A stretch of 16,035 bases of DNA. Origin: TMED8 sp964468005. GTDB lineage: Bacteria > Pseudomonadota > Alphaproteobacteria > Rhodospirillales > Casp-alpha2. Within the stretch, counting starts at the first letter, position 1; each line of letters opens with the position of its first letter. The notes beneath the pieces are model-generated. The model ran no database searches, had not been told where the DNA came from, and was given only the letters and a program-made list of their open reading frames with translations. Location: contig CAYXUT010000056.1 of assembly GCA_964468005.1 (NCBI GenBank), positions 1 through 16,035 on the forward strand, given 5' to 3'. Positions 1-7,435 of this stretch are shown in pieces. The translations under genes were made by a program, and so were the position numbers.

Positions 1-259
1 CGCCGGGCTCAAGAGAAAACTCGATGTTGAGCCTCGGATTATCAGCCAGCGAATCTAGCACATCCAAGGCTTCCATCTGTTGGCCACTCAGGGTCGGCAC
101 GCCAGCTAAGCGCTGAGCAGAGCGAGCATAATGTGGTGCATAGATGGCGGATAGGTATCCATCATGCCAATTAAAGATGGACATCTCATAGTAGGCCCGA
201 CCCATCGGCAGTGATTTCGCCACGCCCACCAAACCAAACACAAGCCGCCCGCAGACAGG
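1..259 (-). pseudogene. C-terminal remnant of a TauD/TfdA-type Fe(II)/2-oxoglutarate dioxygenase, cut by the left edge
   Basis: Reading the minus strand from an ATG at 205 gives 68 residues to the window edge, including YYEMSIFNWHDGYLSAIYAP, then a HYARSAQR segment and an acidic helix ending EFSLEPG. This matches the stretch of TauD/TfdA-like dioxygenases just before the FLHNH-type motif that carries the last iron-binding His; that motif would lie beyond the edge. The same frame extends upstream to an in-frame TGA at 260-262. None of the N-terminal half, including the HxD iron ligands, appears in any minus frame of 206-555. The gene therefore looks 5'-truncated and catalytically dead, unless this part is expressed as a fragment. 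It lies on the same strand as, and downstream of, the transporter/dehydrogenase operon, so it may be a decayed last gene of it. Family assignment rests on motif memory only. Confidence 0.62.
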
Positions 260-555
260 TCATCTTGTAGGTTACTATTGATATTTCAAACAACTGTTTC
301 TCGAGAACGAATTGCCCAAACACTCGCGGGAAAATGCCCCGCAGACGCGGGTCCGGATGTTTGTCAGACGGCATGCCGTCTGACCGACCATGCAACTCAA
401 ATATGTCAAAATACGATACAAATTCTTATCTAATAGCTGATAAAATTTTGCCTTCGATGGCAGCACCGGCGGCAATCCCCGGTGTCCCAGACGCATTGAA
501 GGCCGCACTCCTTGGCTCAGAATATTGCAGCGCACCTGGCTATCATAAAAGCTCT
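260..555. other. Gene-free spacer downstream of the SDR gene
   Basis: No frame on either strand gives a recognisable protein here. The segment has an AT-rich core at about 395-450, a perfect 22-bp palindrome at 363-384, and a short inverted repeat CACCGG (464-469) / CCGGTG (479-484) with a 9-nt loop. On the minus strand that repeat could form a small hairpin after the SDR stop codon, but no T-run follows it, so I do not call a terminator. The spacer probably marks the breakpoint where the dioxygenase gene lost its 5' half. Confidence 0.5.
363..384. promoter_or_regulatory. Perfect 22-bp palindrome (possible operator or hairpin)
   Basis: Each half is GTCAGACGGCA and its exact complement TGCCGTCTGAC, meeting without a spacer. 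As DNA it is a good two-fold symmetric site for a dimeric repressor (GntR-like sites have this form). As RNA it would make a 9-bp stem with a CAUG loop. No T-run follows on either strand, so it is not a standard intrinsic terminator. The half-site contains GCCGTCTGA, nine of ten bases of the Neisseria DNA uptake sequence, which also occurs as inverted pairs. No second copy was seen in this window. Confidence 0.45.
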
Positions 556-1314
556 CTAGCCTCGGCCGACAAATGGCATCTTGGTTGCCATGATGGTCAT
601 GAACTGGATGTTAGCGTCCGGCGGCAAGCCGGCCATGTAGACGACCGCGTCAGCAACTTTACCAACATCCATAACCGCCTCGACAGCGACCTCACCGTTT
701 GCCTGTTTAACGCCAGTAGACATGCGCGACGCCATTTCCGTCAACGCATTGCCGACGTCGATCTGGCTGACGGCGATGTCGTACTTACGACCATCCAGAG
801 ATAAGGTCTTAGTAAGGCCAGTGATCGCATGCTTGGTCGAGGTATAAGGCGCAGAATCGGGTCTCGGCGCATGGGCGGAGATTGATCCGTTGTTGATGAT
901 CCTTCCGCCCATAGGGGCCTGGTCTTTCATGATCTTAAAGGCCTGTTGGGCACAATTGAAGGAACCCGTTAGGTTGACATCGACGACCGTTTTCCATTGA
1001 TCAAAAGTTAACTCCTCAAACAGAACGCCAGGCGTATTGAGGCCGGCGTTATTGAACAGCACATCGAGCCTGCCATGCTCCGACTTGATCTCATCAAAAA
1101 GAGCGGCCACCAAATCGGGATCGGCAACATCCGTCGGAACCGCCATCGCCCGCTTCGCTGCACCCTTGGCAAGAGAAATGGTTTCTTCCAAAGCCCCCAC
1201 GCGCCGACCGGCCAGAACCACTTTGCAACCAACCTCCAATAGAGCCAACGCCGAGGCCCGACCGATCCCCGAACCCGCACCCGTAACCAGCACAATCTTG
1301 TTTACTGAAGCCAT
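556..1314 (-). CDS. Short-chain dehydrogenase/reductase (SDR), classical type
   Basis: A 252-residue protein of normal length for classical SDRs, NAD(P)-dependent oxidoreductases of alcohols and ketones/aldehydes in the cytoplasm. The Rossmann motif TGAGSGIG is at residues 11-18, NNAG at 88-91, the structural Asn at 114, and the catalytic set Ser144, Tyr157, Lys161 (YTSTK) is complete. The GRR at 36-38 at the end of the second strand suggests a preference for NADP over NAD. It is the last gene of the transporter operon; its start lies 9 bases after the aldehyde dehydrogenase stop, and the weak AAGAAAG ribosome site overlaps that stop, implying coupled translation. By context it may reduce the aldehyde made by the upstream decarboxylase, or oxidise an alcohol entering the pathway. 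The substrate cannot be read from sequence. Confidence 0.93.
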   Translation of the reverse strand: MASVNKIVLVTGAGSGIGRASALALLEVGCKVVLAGRRVGALEETISLAKGAAKRAMAVPTDVADPDLVAALFDEIKSEHGRLDVLFNNAGLNTPGVLFEELTFDQWKTVVDVNLTGSFNCAQQAFKIMKDQAPMGGRIINNGSISAHAPRPDSAPYTSTKHAITGLTKTLSLDGRKYDIAVSQIDVGNALTEMASRMSTGVKQANGEVAVEAVMDVGKVADAVVYMAGLPPDANIQFMTIMATKMPFVGRG

Positions 1315-1323
1315 TATTCTTTC

Positions 1324-2811
1324 TTAGCTTAAAACGAAAGGGTTTGGGGTTTCCGTCGCCGTGGAAATCCAGACCGTTTTGGTTTGCAGGTATTCCTGAA
1401 TTGCCTGCTGGCCGCTCTCCCGGCCCAGTCCAGATTGCTTGTAGCCGCCGAATGGAGCGATAAAACTTACGGCCCGATAGGTGTTAACCCAAACTGTTCC
1501 GGACTTAATCCGTTTCGGAATCTCGATAGCGCGGCGGATATCGCCGGTCCACACTCCAGACGCCAGGCCGTAGATCACGTCATTGGCAATGGCGATCGCT
1601 TCATCATCGTCCTTGAATGGGATCACGGAAAGCACAGGTCCAAAGACCTCTTCCTGGGCAATGCGCATATTGTTGTTGACGCCGACGAACACGGTCGGCT
1701 CGACAAACCAGCCGTCGCCACATTCGGGACGCTTAGCCTTACCTCCGCCCATCAAACACTCGGCGCCATCCTTACGCGCCACTTCCATATAGCTGAGGAT
1801 CTTCTCGTACTGCGGCATGGTGGTAACGGGACCGACCTGAGTATCGACCTGCATGGGGTCACCCATCTTTGCGGTCTTGGCGAATTTCACCAGCTTGTCG
1901 ACGAATTCATCATGGATCGATTCCTGCACCAACAATCGAGAACCCGCGATACAGGTCTGACCGGTTGCTGCAAAAATTCCAGAAATCGCACCCTTGACCG
2001 CGTTTTCCATGTTGCAGTCGTCAAAAACGATATTCGGCGACTTGCCCCCTAGTTCCAAACTGACCTTTTTCAAGCCGGCCGCCGCCTGTTGGTAGACGTG
2101 GGTGCCGGACAAGGCGCCACCGGTAAAGGCGACCTTAGCGACATCGGGATGCACGACCAAAGGCTCGCCGGCTTCCTTGCCGAAGCCGGTTACCACATTG
2201 AATACGCCTTTCGGAAAACCGGCCTCTTCGACCAGATTGGCGAATTCCAACGTTGAGGCGGAAGTGAACTCCGACGGCTTGACCACAACCGTGTTACCGG
2301 CCGCCACCGCTGGAGCTAGTTTCCACGCCAACAACAGCAAGGGCGAGTTCCAGGGCGTGATCATGGCGCAGACACCCAGTGGCTCCTGGCAAGTATAGGT
2401 GAAGGTATTGGGCTTATCGATGGGCAGCACCGCGCCTTCGATCTTGTCGGCGAGACCGCCGAAATAATGATACCACTGCGCCAGATATTGGCACTGCAGG
2501 CCCATCTCGGCGATCAGCTTGCCATTGTCTTTGACCTCCAACGCACCCAAGCGCTCGGCATTTTTCGTAGCCAGATCGCCCAAACGCCTCAGCAAGTGCC
2601 CGCGCTGGGTTGCATTGAGGCCCGCCCACTCAGGGCTTTCCAGCGCCGCTTTAGCCGCCTCCACGGCCCGGTCGGCATCTTCCTCGCCACCACGCGCAAC
2701 CAGTGCCCAGGGTTGGCCTGTAAACGGGTTAAAAGTTTCAAAATAATCTCCGGAAGCGGGCTCGACCCATTCTCCGTTGATGTACATGTTCAGTTTTTCT
2801 AGCTCGGCCAT
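1324..2811 (-). CDS. NAD(P)-dependent aldehyde dehydrogenase
   Basis: A 495-residue ALDH superfamily enzyme of full length. It oxidises an aldehyde to the acid through a thioester on Cys287 (GQTCIAGSR). Other landmarks: oxyanion Asn155 in TPWNSP, cofactor-binding KPSE at 178-181, general base Glu253 in LELGGKSP, EEVFGP at 387-392, and a C-terminal GYKQSGLGRESG motif typical of betaine-aldehyde/2-hydroxymuconic-semialdehyde-like ALDHs. The ATG follows AGGGAGAG at a spacing of about eight bases. It sits directly after the two thiamine-diphosphate decarboxylase genes, so its natural substrate is probably the aldehyde they release (inference). A sulfoacetaldehyde- or phosphonoacetaldehyde-like substrate is possible if the decarboxylase is true to its nearest named relatives, but nothing in the ALDH sequence decides this. 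Confidence 0.95.
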   Translation of the reverse strand: MAELEKLNMYINGEWVEPASGDYFETFNPFTGQPWALVARGGEEDADRAVEAAKAALESPEWAGLNATQRGHLLRRLGDLATKNAERLGALEVKDNGKLIAEMGLQCQYLAQWYHYFGGLADKIEGAVLPIDKPNTFTYTCQEPLGVCAMITPWNSPLLLLAWKLAPAVAAGNTVVVKPSEFTSASTLEFANLVEEAGFPKGVFNVVTGFGKEAGEPLVVHPDVAKVAFTGGALSGTHVYQQAAAGLKKVSLELGGKSPNIVFDDCNMENAVKGAISGIFAATGQTCIAGSRLLVQESIHDEFVDKLVKFAKTAKMGDPMQVDTQVGPVTTMPQYEKILSYMEVARKDGAECLMGGGKAKRPECGDGWFVEPTVFVGVNNNMRIAQEEVFGPVLSVIPFKDDDEAIAIANDVIYGLASGVWTGDIRRAIEIPKRIKSGTVWVNTYRAVSFIAPFGGYKQSGLGRESGQQAIQEYLQTKTVWISTATETPNPFVLS

Positions 2812-2838
2812 GTTCGGCTCTCCCTACGTGAATGATGT

Positions 2839-3450
2839 TCAAACAATGCCCACATCTCCCAGCAGCGCGACACGAAAACGGTCCTTTAAATAAGCACCAT
2901 CCTTCGGCGGCAGCTCAAAAGGCAATTTTTCAGCCCTGACCTTGATTACAAAAACCGATGGTCCCGACCCTTCCAGCATTTGCGGAATTGCGGTGTCCAA
3001 TTCACTTTGCTCTCGTACGGTCGCGGTCACGGGCATGCCGCTGCCGGCCGCAATGGCCGCGAGATCGGCCTTGTACGCAGTCGCCGTCGCCTGCATCCCG
3101 GTCTCGCCGTAGCGTTCATTATCGAATACGGCAATGGCCAGGTTCTCAGGCGCCTGCAGAGCAACCGTTGCGAAGCTGCCGAGCCCCATCAGGACCTCGG
3201 CATCTCCAGTAGCCACCAGAACACGTTTTTCTGGTTGCGCCATGGCAAGCCCGAGCGCCATCGGAATGGCACCGCCCATGGCACCCCATAGCGGGAAAAT
3301 ACGCTCGCAGTCACCGGCCACAGTGAAGTCCCAATTGGTTGAACCCAAACCAGTGACGATCAACAAATCGTCGCCACCGGCATCGTGGATCTGTTGAGCT
3401 ACCTCCCGACGATGGAGTGCAAACTCATCGGCACGTGAAAGATCAGACAT
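2839..3450 (-). CDS. Thiamine-diphosphate 2-oxoacid decarboxylase, cofactor-binding (beta, ComE-like) subunit
   Basis: 203 residues forming only the C-terminal PP domain of a ThDP enzyme, as in the split sulfopyruvate decarboxylase (ComDE), and related in sequence to phosphonopyruvate decarboxylase. The Mg-diphosphate motif starts GDA at 82-84 with Asp83 and ends FDNERYGETG at 109-118 with Asn111. The usual third residue is Gly (GDG), here Ala84. The region WGAMGGAIPMALGLAMA (54-70) is the conserved helix before it. It follows the alpha-subunit gene by 12 bases with a GGGGA ribosome site, so the two are surely co-expressed as a heteromer. The reaction would be 2-oxoacid to aldehyde plus CO2 in the cytoplasm, feeding the next gene, an aldehyde dehydrogenase. 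Substrate choice among sulfopyruvate, phosphonopyruvate or another 2-oxoacid is open. Confidence 0.87.
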   Translation of the reverse strand: MSDLSRADEFALHRREVAQQIHDAGGDDLLIVTGLGSTNWDFTVAGDCERIFPLWGAMGGAIPMALGLAMAQPEKRVLVATGDAEVLMGLGSFATVALQAPENLAIAVFDNERYGETGMQATATAYKADLAAIAAGSGMPVTATVREQSELDTAIPQMLEGSGPSVFVIKVRAEKLPFELPPKDGAYLKDRFRVALLGDVGIV

Positions 3451-3462
3451 TTCGCCAGTCCC

Positions 3463-3972
3463 CTATTTCCCGAAGGTCTTGATCGGCATCAGGCGTTGAT
3501 GCAACAAGAGCGCCCCCACATGCATACCAACAAAGGCCCGGTGCAGCATGGCCGCGGACTGGGCACCAACATCGGCCGGGTCATCGACCGTCTCAACCAT
3601 CACATCCATGGCCACGAGCGCAGGCTCAGCACCCCGCCCCATCGCCATCTGCCAAGGATTGAATTCGTGCCATTGGCCGCGCATGGTGATAAACGCCGCC
3701 ATGGGAAAACGGCAGGTTCGCATAAGCCCCACCATATTGATACAATTGCCGACGCCAGACGATTGCATTAATAGCGCGCCCCGCTGCCCGCCAAGCCAGG
3801 CCCCCGCCAGCATAGCGATGCCCTCTTCTTCGGTCGTCAACGGTACGGCGCGGATATCGTTATCAGCGATACATGCATCGATCAATTCCGCATGGCCGGC
3901 ATCCGGCACGTAGGCTACCTGTTTGATATCCGCCTCCTTAAAGGCGCTGTAGATATCTTTCCACCATTCCAT
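3463..3972 (-). CDS. Thiamine-diphosphate 2-oxoacid decarboxylase, Pyr-domain (alpha, ComD-like) subunit
   Basis: 169 residues, the usual size of the ComD-type subunit that carries the ThDP pyrimidine-binding domain. The acidic run TTEEEGIAMLAGAW (46-59) holds the conserved Glu that activates the cofactor, followed by GALLMQSSGVGN. It works only with the beta subunit encoded next, each active site lying between the two chains (known for the family). Its ATG is 3 bases after the stop of the large transporter permease, and its ribosome site AAGGAAA lies inside that gene's end, so uptake and decarboxylation are tightly linked. The tract MRGQWHEFNPWQMAMGR (97-113) is a likely substrate-side loop, since sulfopyruvate decarboxylases differ there; that point is inference. 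Confidence 0.87.
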   Translation of the reverse strand: MEWWKDIYSAFKEADIKQVAYVPDAGHAELIDACIADNDIRAVPLTTEEEGIAMLAGAWLGGQRGALLMQSSGVGNCINMVGLMRTCRFPMAAFITMRGQWHEFNPWQMAMGRGAEPALVAMDVMVETVDDPADVGAQSAAMLHRAFVGMHVGALLLHQRLMPIKTFGK

Positions 3973-3975
3973 GGC

Positions 3976-5688
3976 TTAATTGTTTCCTTCTTGATATTGC
4001 ATTTGGCTGACCAAGGAAGAATCCAACTGCCAACCGGATTTCCAGCGCCGCCAAAGTGTCCAGGTGCCGAACCCGACCACGATGGTGGCGATTGTCGGCC
4101 TTGGAACACCGCCCATCATGTAGAGAGGAATGGCGGCCGTTAAACAGGCAAACGGCAGATAAAACAGCGTCCATTTTTTGCGACCACGATGTTCCTGAAA
4201 TACAGGGAAGATGGCGGAAAATAAAGCGATGATTAGGAAAAACAACGACCAGGGTCGGGTGAAGAACGGGGTCAGGTCCGGTGTGATCGCCAACGCACGG
4301 GCAAGATTAAGTTCGGCAATATTGCCAAGCACTACGCCCAGGATCATCGGCGCCAGCGGGAACCCAAATTGGCGCATGATGAAACCGAGAATACCGAACC
4401 ACAGCAAACTCCAAAGATCAAAGGTCACGTTATTCAAAGCAAACACACCGATGCCGCAGAACCCCAGGATCACGCTGGCCAGCATGTACATGCGGATTTT
4501 CGTCACCAGTACAAAAATTCTGAGCATAAAAGACTGCAAAAAGATCATCATGAACGTGGCAATGAAGAAAGCGGTGAATATCGAATAGACCAGAACCGGC
4601 TCATCGGTGATAAAGGTCGGGCTGGGCACCACATCGTGGATCAACAGTGCGCCCAGCATAACCGCCGCGGTCACATCGCCCGGAATACCAAGCCCGATCA
4701 GCGTGATCAGCGCGCCCCCTTCGACCGCATTGTTGGAGCTTTCCGGGGCAATAATCCCCTCAGGAGTACCGCTGCCGAATTTCTCCGGCGTCTTGGACGC
4801 CTTTTTTGCCTGGTCGTAGGCCAAAATGTTGGCAACCGACCCGCCGGCGCCCGGTAAAATTCCAGTAAAGACACCGATAGTCGCCGAGCGCACGACAACA
4901 ACCCAGCGTTTGCCAATCTCTCTGAGTGCGCCAAGATGATCGATTCTGGCCTTCACCGTGCCTTGCTCGGAGAGAGATTTTCGTGCTGCGTCCGGGTCAC
5001 GAACATCACTCAGCAATTGCGAGAACGCGAACAGGCCAATCAAGACGGCGATGAAATCGAAACCCGAAAGCAAGGTTTCCGAGCCGAAATCGAAACGCGC
5101 CATACCCGCCGCCTCGTCCTCACCGACCGTTCTCACCAAAAGCCCAAGCGCGCCGGCAATTAATCCTTTAACTAGGTGCTTGCCTGCAAGGCTGGCGGTG
5201 ATAGTGAGCGCAAACATGACCAACATAAAAAAGTCCCAAGGCTGGAACTCGAGCCCAACGCGCGCCAGTTGCGGCGCCAGCGTCATTAGGCAAATAGCAC
5301 TGAATATGCCGCCAAAAAACGATGACCAAACCCCGATACCCAACGCCAAGCCCGGTTGACCGCCGCGTGCCATCGGAAAGCCGTCGAACGTTGTTGCCAC
5401 AGACGAAGGCGGGCCGGGGATGCCGGTCAGGATGCCTGCCATGAGGCCACCCGAGAGCCCGCCGACCATGACGCTCACCATGGTCGCCACACCCTGTTCC
5501 GGCGGCATGGAGAAGGTGAACGGTAAGGTTAGGACCACGGCCATGGCAATGGTGAAACCGGGAATGGCGCCGGCGACTAGTCCACCGGCAACGCCAACCG
5601 CCATCAGCAGCATGGTTTTCCAAATCCAAAGCCCCTGCAGGGCTAGAGAGAAATGATTGAATGCGTCCGATAGGTATTCGACAACCAT
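3976..5688 (-). CDS. tctA: Tripartite tricarboxylate transporter, large permease TctA family
   Basis: A 570-residue polytopic inner-membrane protein, somewhat longer than the usual ~500 because of a C-terminal extension with two extra hydrophobic segments (about 507-526 and 530-545). The TctA signature is present twice: GGLVAGAIPGF...LPFTF with the following GLSGGLMAGILTGIPG (residues 35-92), and GVFTGILPGAGGSVANILAY with ALITLIGLGIPGDVTAAV in the second half (272-343). It forms the transport channel with the small TctB subunit and receives substrate from periplasmic TctC. Its ATG is 10 bases after the tctB stop, with GGAAAG just upstream. Known substrates of the family are carboxylates such as citrate, tartrate, terephthalate and sulfolactate; the co-transcribed decarboxylase and dehydrogenases suggest an acid that becomes a 2-oxoacid. 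Confidence 0.95.
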   Translation of the reverse strand: MVVEYLSDAFNHFSLALQGLWIWKTMLLMAVGVAGGLVAGAIPGFTIAMAVVLTLPFTFSMPPEQGVATMVSVMVGGLSGGLMAGILTGIPGPPSSVATTFDGFPMARGGQPGLALGIGVWSSFFGGIFSAICLMTLAPQLARVGLEFQPWDFFMLVMFALTITASLAGKHLVKGLIAGALGLLVRTVGEDEAAGMARFDFGSETLLSGFDFIAVLIGLFAFSQLLSDVRDPDAARKSLSEQGTVKARIDHLGALREIGKRWVVVVRSATIGVFTGILPGAGGSVANILAYDQAKKASKTPEKFGSGTPEGIIAPESSNNAVEGGALITLIGLGIPGDVTAAVMLGALLIHDVVPSPTFITDEPVLVYSIFTAFFIATFMMIFLQSFMLRIFVLVTKIRMYMLASVILGFCGIGVFALNNVTFDLWSLLWFGILGFIMRQFGFPLAPMILGVVLGNIAELNLARALAITPDLTPFFTRPWSLFFLIIALFSAIFPVFQEHRGRKKWTLFYLPFACLTAAIPLYMMGGVPRPTIATIVVGFGTWTLWRRWKSGWQLDSSLVSQMQYQEGNN

Positions 5689-5698
5689 CTTTCCGGCC

Positions 5699-6202
5699 TC
5701 AGTTTGCGTACGGGTTGAAGATCATGCCTTCTGGCAACATGACCCCAAGCCCGAAGGTGAACAGGCTCCACATGGTACCTACGGTGCAAACCGATATCAC
5801 CGCATGAGCAAGCAACTGCTTTGGTGCCCAGCCCCCAAGTAGGGACATAAGCAAGAATACGAACACTAAACCCCCGATAAGCATGCCGAGCACCGGCAGT
5901 GTCAGCAGGAACAAAAAGAACATAACAAAGCAGATGATCGGATTCCGCCAATAGCGCACTAAACCGAACAGCCCTAGATCCCGTGCCACAGCCGTCTCGG
6001 CGTCATTGGGACCGGCCTTGATCGACTGTACAAGGTAAATCAGGCAAAGCACGCTGAGAACAGCCAGAATCACGCGCGGCCAGGTGGATGGCATCAGAAC
6101 CCCGTAATCCGGCTGGCGGATATCAAAGGTCGCCCAGATAAGGACACCACACCCCAGCAGCAGAAAAATGGCGACGATGGTATCTCTATTCATTCGGGCC
6201 AT
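5699..6202 (-). CDS. tctB: Tripartite tricarboxylate transporter, small permease TctB family
   Basis: 167 residues with four predicted membrane segments at about 8-27, 43-62, 88-118 (a long hydrophobic stretch ending in a GMLIGG motif) and 130-155. The MPSTWPRVIL stretch at 37-46 matches the conserved FPR-like element before the second helix of TctB proteins. It is the non-channel membrane partner of TctA. The ATG at 6202 is preferred because GGGAAGG lies about eight bases upstream; a second in-frame ATG three codons later (6193) is possible. Sequence identity across TctB proteins is low, so the call rests on topology, size and position between tctC and tctA. Confidence 0.9.
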   Translation of the reverse strand: MARMNRDTIVAIFLLLGCGVLIWATFDIRQPDYGVLMPSTWPRVILAVLSVLCLIYLVQSIKAGPNDAETAVARDLGLFGLVRYWRNPIICFVMFFLFLLTLPVLGMLIGGLVFVFLLMSLLGGWAPKQLLAHAVISVCTVGTMWSLFTFGLGVMLPEGMIFNPYAN

Positions 6203-6244
6203 GGCACCGACCTTCCCAATATTTCGCCCCCGTGCGAACGGAAA

Positions 6245-6269
6245 GCCCGGACCGCAAGACGATCCGGGC
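6245..6269 (-). terminator. Hairpin between tctC and tctB (possible attenuator or mRNA-stabilising stem)
   Basis: Perfect 7-bp inverted repeat GCCCGGA / TCCGGGC with an 11-base loop, in the 103-base gap between the tctC stop and the tctB start. On the transcribed strand the stem is followed by only TTTCC, so termination would be partial. Such a stem after a binding-protein gene commonly lets the periplasmic protein be made in excess over its permease; this role is inferred. Confidence 0.45.
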
Positions 6270-6305
6270 CCACCTGTCCGATGATTTTACCAATAGATTT
6301 AGGGC

Positions 6306-7280
6306 TTAGTTACTCTTTCCCCAGCCCATCGCATCGGCAATCGTCTTGAACTCACCATAGGATTTATCGATCCATGCTTGATAGTCATCGGGGCCAACCC
6401 ACTGGAGACCTGTACCCTTAGCGACCATCTGCTTTTTCAGGTCTTCATTGGCGGCCGCCTTCTTCATAACATTTGCCCAGTAGTTGATGATACCCTTCGG
6501 CGTGCCTTTCGGCGCAACGATACCACGCTTGATTGAGAAGATGAGATCGACGCCCAACTCCTTCAATGTGGGCAGGTTTGGCAGTGCCGGATCACGCTTT
6601 TCGGCAGCGATGGCATAGGCCTTCAACTCACCCGATTCAATGTACTTGCGCCCGGAAGCCACATTAAGACCACCCAGCTTGATGGCACCGGAAAGCAATG
6701 CAGTCATGCGCTGGCGGGTGCCGTCAAAAGGTACGAATTTGAACTTCATACCGGTCTTCTGTTCGAGCCGGAGCCAAGTGAACTGGCTGGTGGAACCGAA
6801 GGTGGCGCCGGTCGGCACTGTTCCCGGCGCGGCCAAAACAGCTTTTTGGAATTCCGCATAGTTATTCCACGGGGCCTTGGACGATGCGCCGATAATGTCA
6901 GGCGTATCCGTCAACAGCGCCACCGGGTCAAACTTATCGAAATGGAACTTGATGCGGCCGTTGAAGAAACTGGTGAAGGCACTTTGGTGAATGGCAAAAA
7001 GCGTGCAGCCATCCGGCTTGGCCTTAGCCGCCTCCTTAGCACCTTTGTTGCCACCTTGGCCTGGAATGGTGACGACCTTTAGTTTCGGCGACATATTCAT
7101 GCCGGCGATGGTTTTCTCAAAGATCGAGAACAGCACGTGGGTGCCACCACCGGCTTTCCACGGCACGATCAGCTTTGCAGTATTGCACGGTATTTTCGGC
7201 GCGGCGGAAGACTGTCCAGCAGTAAAACTGACTGCAACCAGAGCTGCGACCGATGCTTGGATTAGTGTACGAAATTTCAT
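6306..7280 (-). CDS. tctC: Tripartite tricarboxylate transporter substrate-binding protein, TctC (Bug) family
   Basis: 324 residues, typical for TctC/Bug periplasmic binding proteins. The ATG at 7280 (MKFRTLIQ) is chosen over an in-frame ATG 26 codons upstream because CTGGAGGA sits just before it and the protein then begins with a proper Sec signal peptide: basic start, hydrophobic core, and a likely cut near residue 26 (GQSSA/APK). The mature protein has the expected IVPWKAGGGTHVL opening loop, the IPGQGGNKGAKEAAK segment that wraps the ligand carboxylate, and a SIKRGIVAPKGTPKGII hinge. It captures an organic acid and hands it to TctAB. First gene of the minus operon, divergent from the GGT-like operon. 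The APKG loop is conserved, but ligand identity cannot be inferred. Confidence 0.94.
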   Translation of the reverse strand: MKFRTLIQASVAALVAVSFTAGQSSAAPKIPCNTAKLIVPWKAGGGTHVLFSIFEKTIAGMNMSPKLKVVTIPGQGGNKGAKEAAKAKPDGCTLFAIHQSAFTSFFNGRIKFHFDKFDPVALLTDTPDIIGASSKAPWNNYAEFQKAVLAAPGTVPTGATFGSTSQFTWLRLEQKTGMKFKFVPFDGTRQRMTALLSGAIKLGGLNVASGRKYIESGELKAYAIAAEKRDPALPNLPTLKELGVDLIFSIKRGIVAPKGTPKGIINYWANVMKKAAANEDLKKQMVAKGTGLQWVGPDDYQAWIDKSYGEFKTIADAMGWGKSN

Positions 7281-7310
7281 GACTGTATCCTCCAGATGAT
7301 AAACTTTTCG

Positions 7311-7340
7311 ACGCTTTCGCATTTTTCTGTCAGAAAGCGT
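7311..7340. promoter_or_regulatory. Nested inverted repeats in the divergent control region
   Basis: The outer arms ACGCTTTC (7311-7318) and GAAAGCGT (7333-7340) are exact complements. Overlapping them is a second symmetric site, TTTCTG-T-CAGAAA (7324-7336). A further palindrome, ACACT-C-AGTGT, lies at 7362-7372. All are between the tctC start and the GGT-like gene start, the usual place for a shared operator. Read rightwards, the outer hairpin is followed by TTTTT and could also act as a terminator that stops leftover transcription before the plus operon. No regulator gene is in the window. Confidence 0.42.
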
Positions 7341-7372
7341 TTTTACCATCTCCATCACCGCACACTCAGTGT

Positions 7373-7400
7373 TTGCCCGTCAAGTCCTTCGTGGTATACC
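7373..7400 (+). promoter_or_regulatory. Candidate sigma-70 promoter for the GGT-like operon
   Basis: TTGCCC (7373-7378) and TATACC (7395-7400) are separated by 16 bases, about 35 bases before the preferred ATG at 7436. The match is moderate, and the -10 lies in a short palindrome, GGTATACC. If real, it rules out the alternative TTG start at 7373. Confidence 0.33.
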
Positions 7401-7435
7401 AGGATGAATTCCGACTAATTGGAGCCGGTTTTCCC

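Noticed and set aside
334..804. Plus-strand open frame of 156 codons beginning near the palindrome
   Set aside because: Half of it overlaps the SDR gene in antisense; the free part matches nothing and the start has no ribosome site.
1384..2052. Plus-strand open frame of 222 codons opposite the aldehyde dehydrogenase
   Set aside because: It mirrors ALDH codons, including the active-site region, and shows no protein family features.
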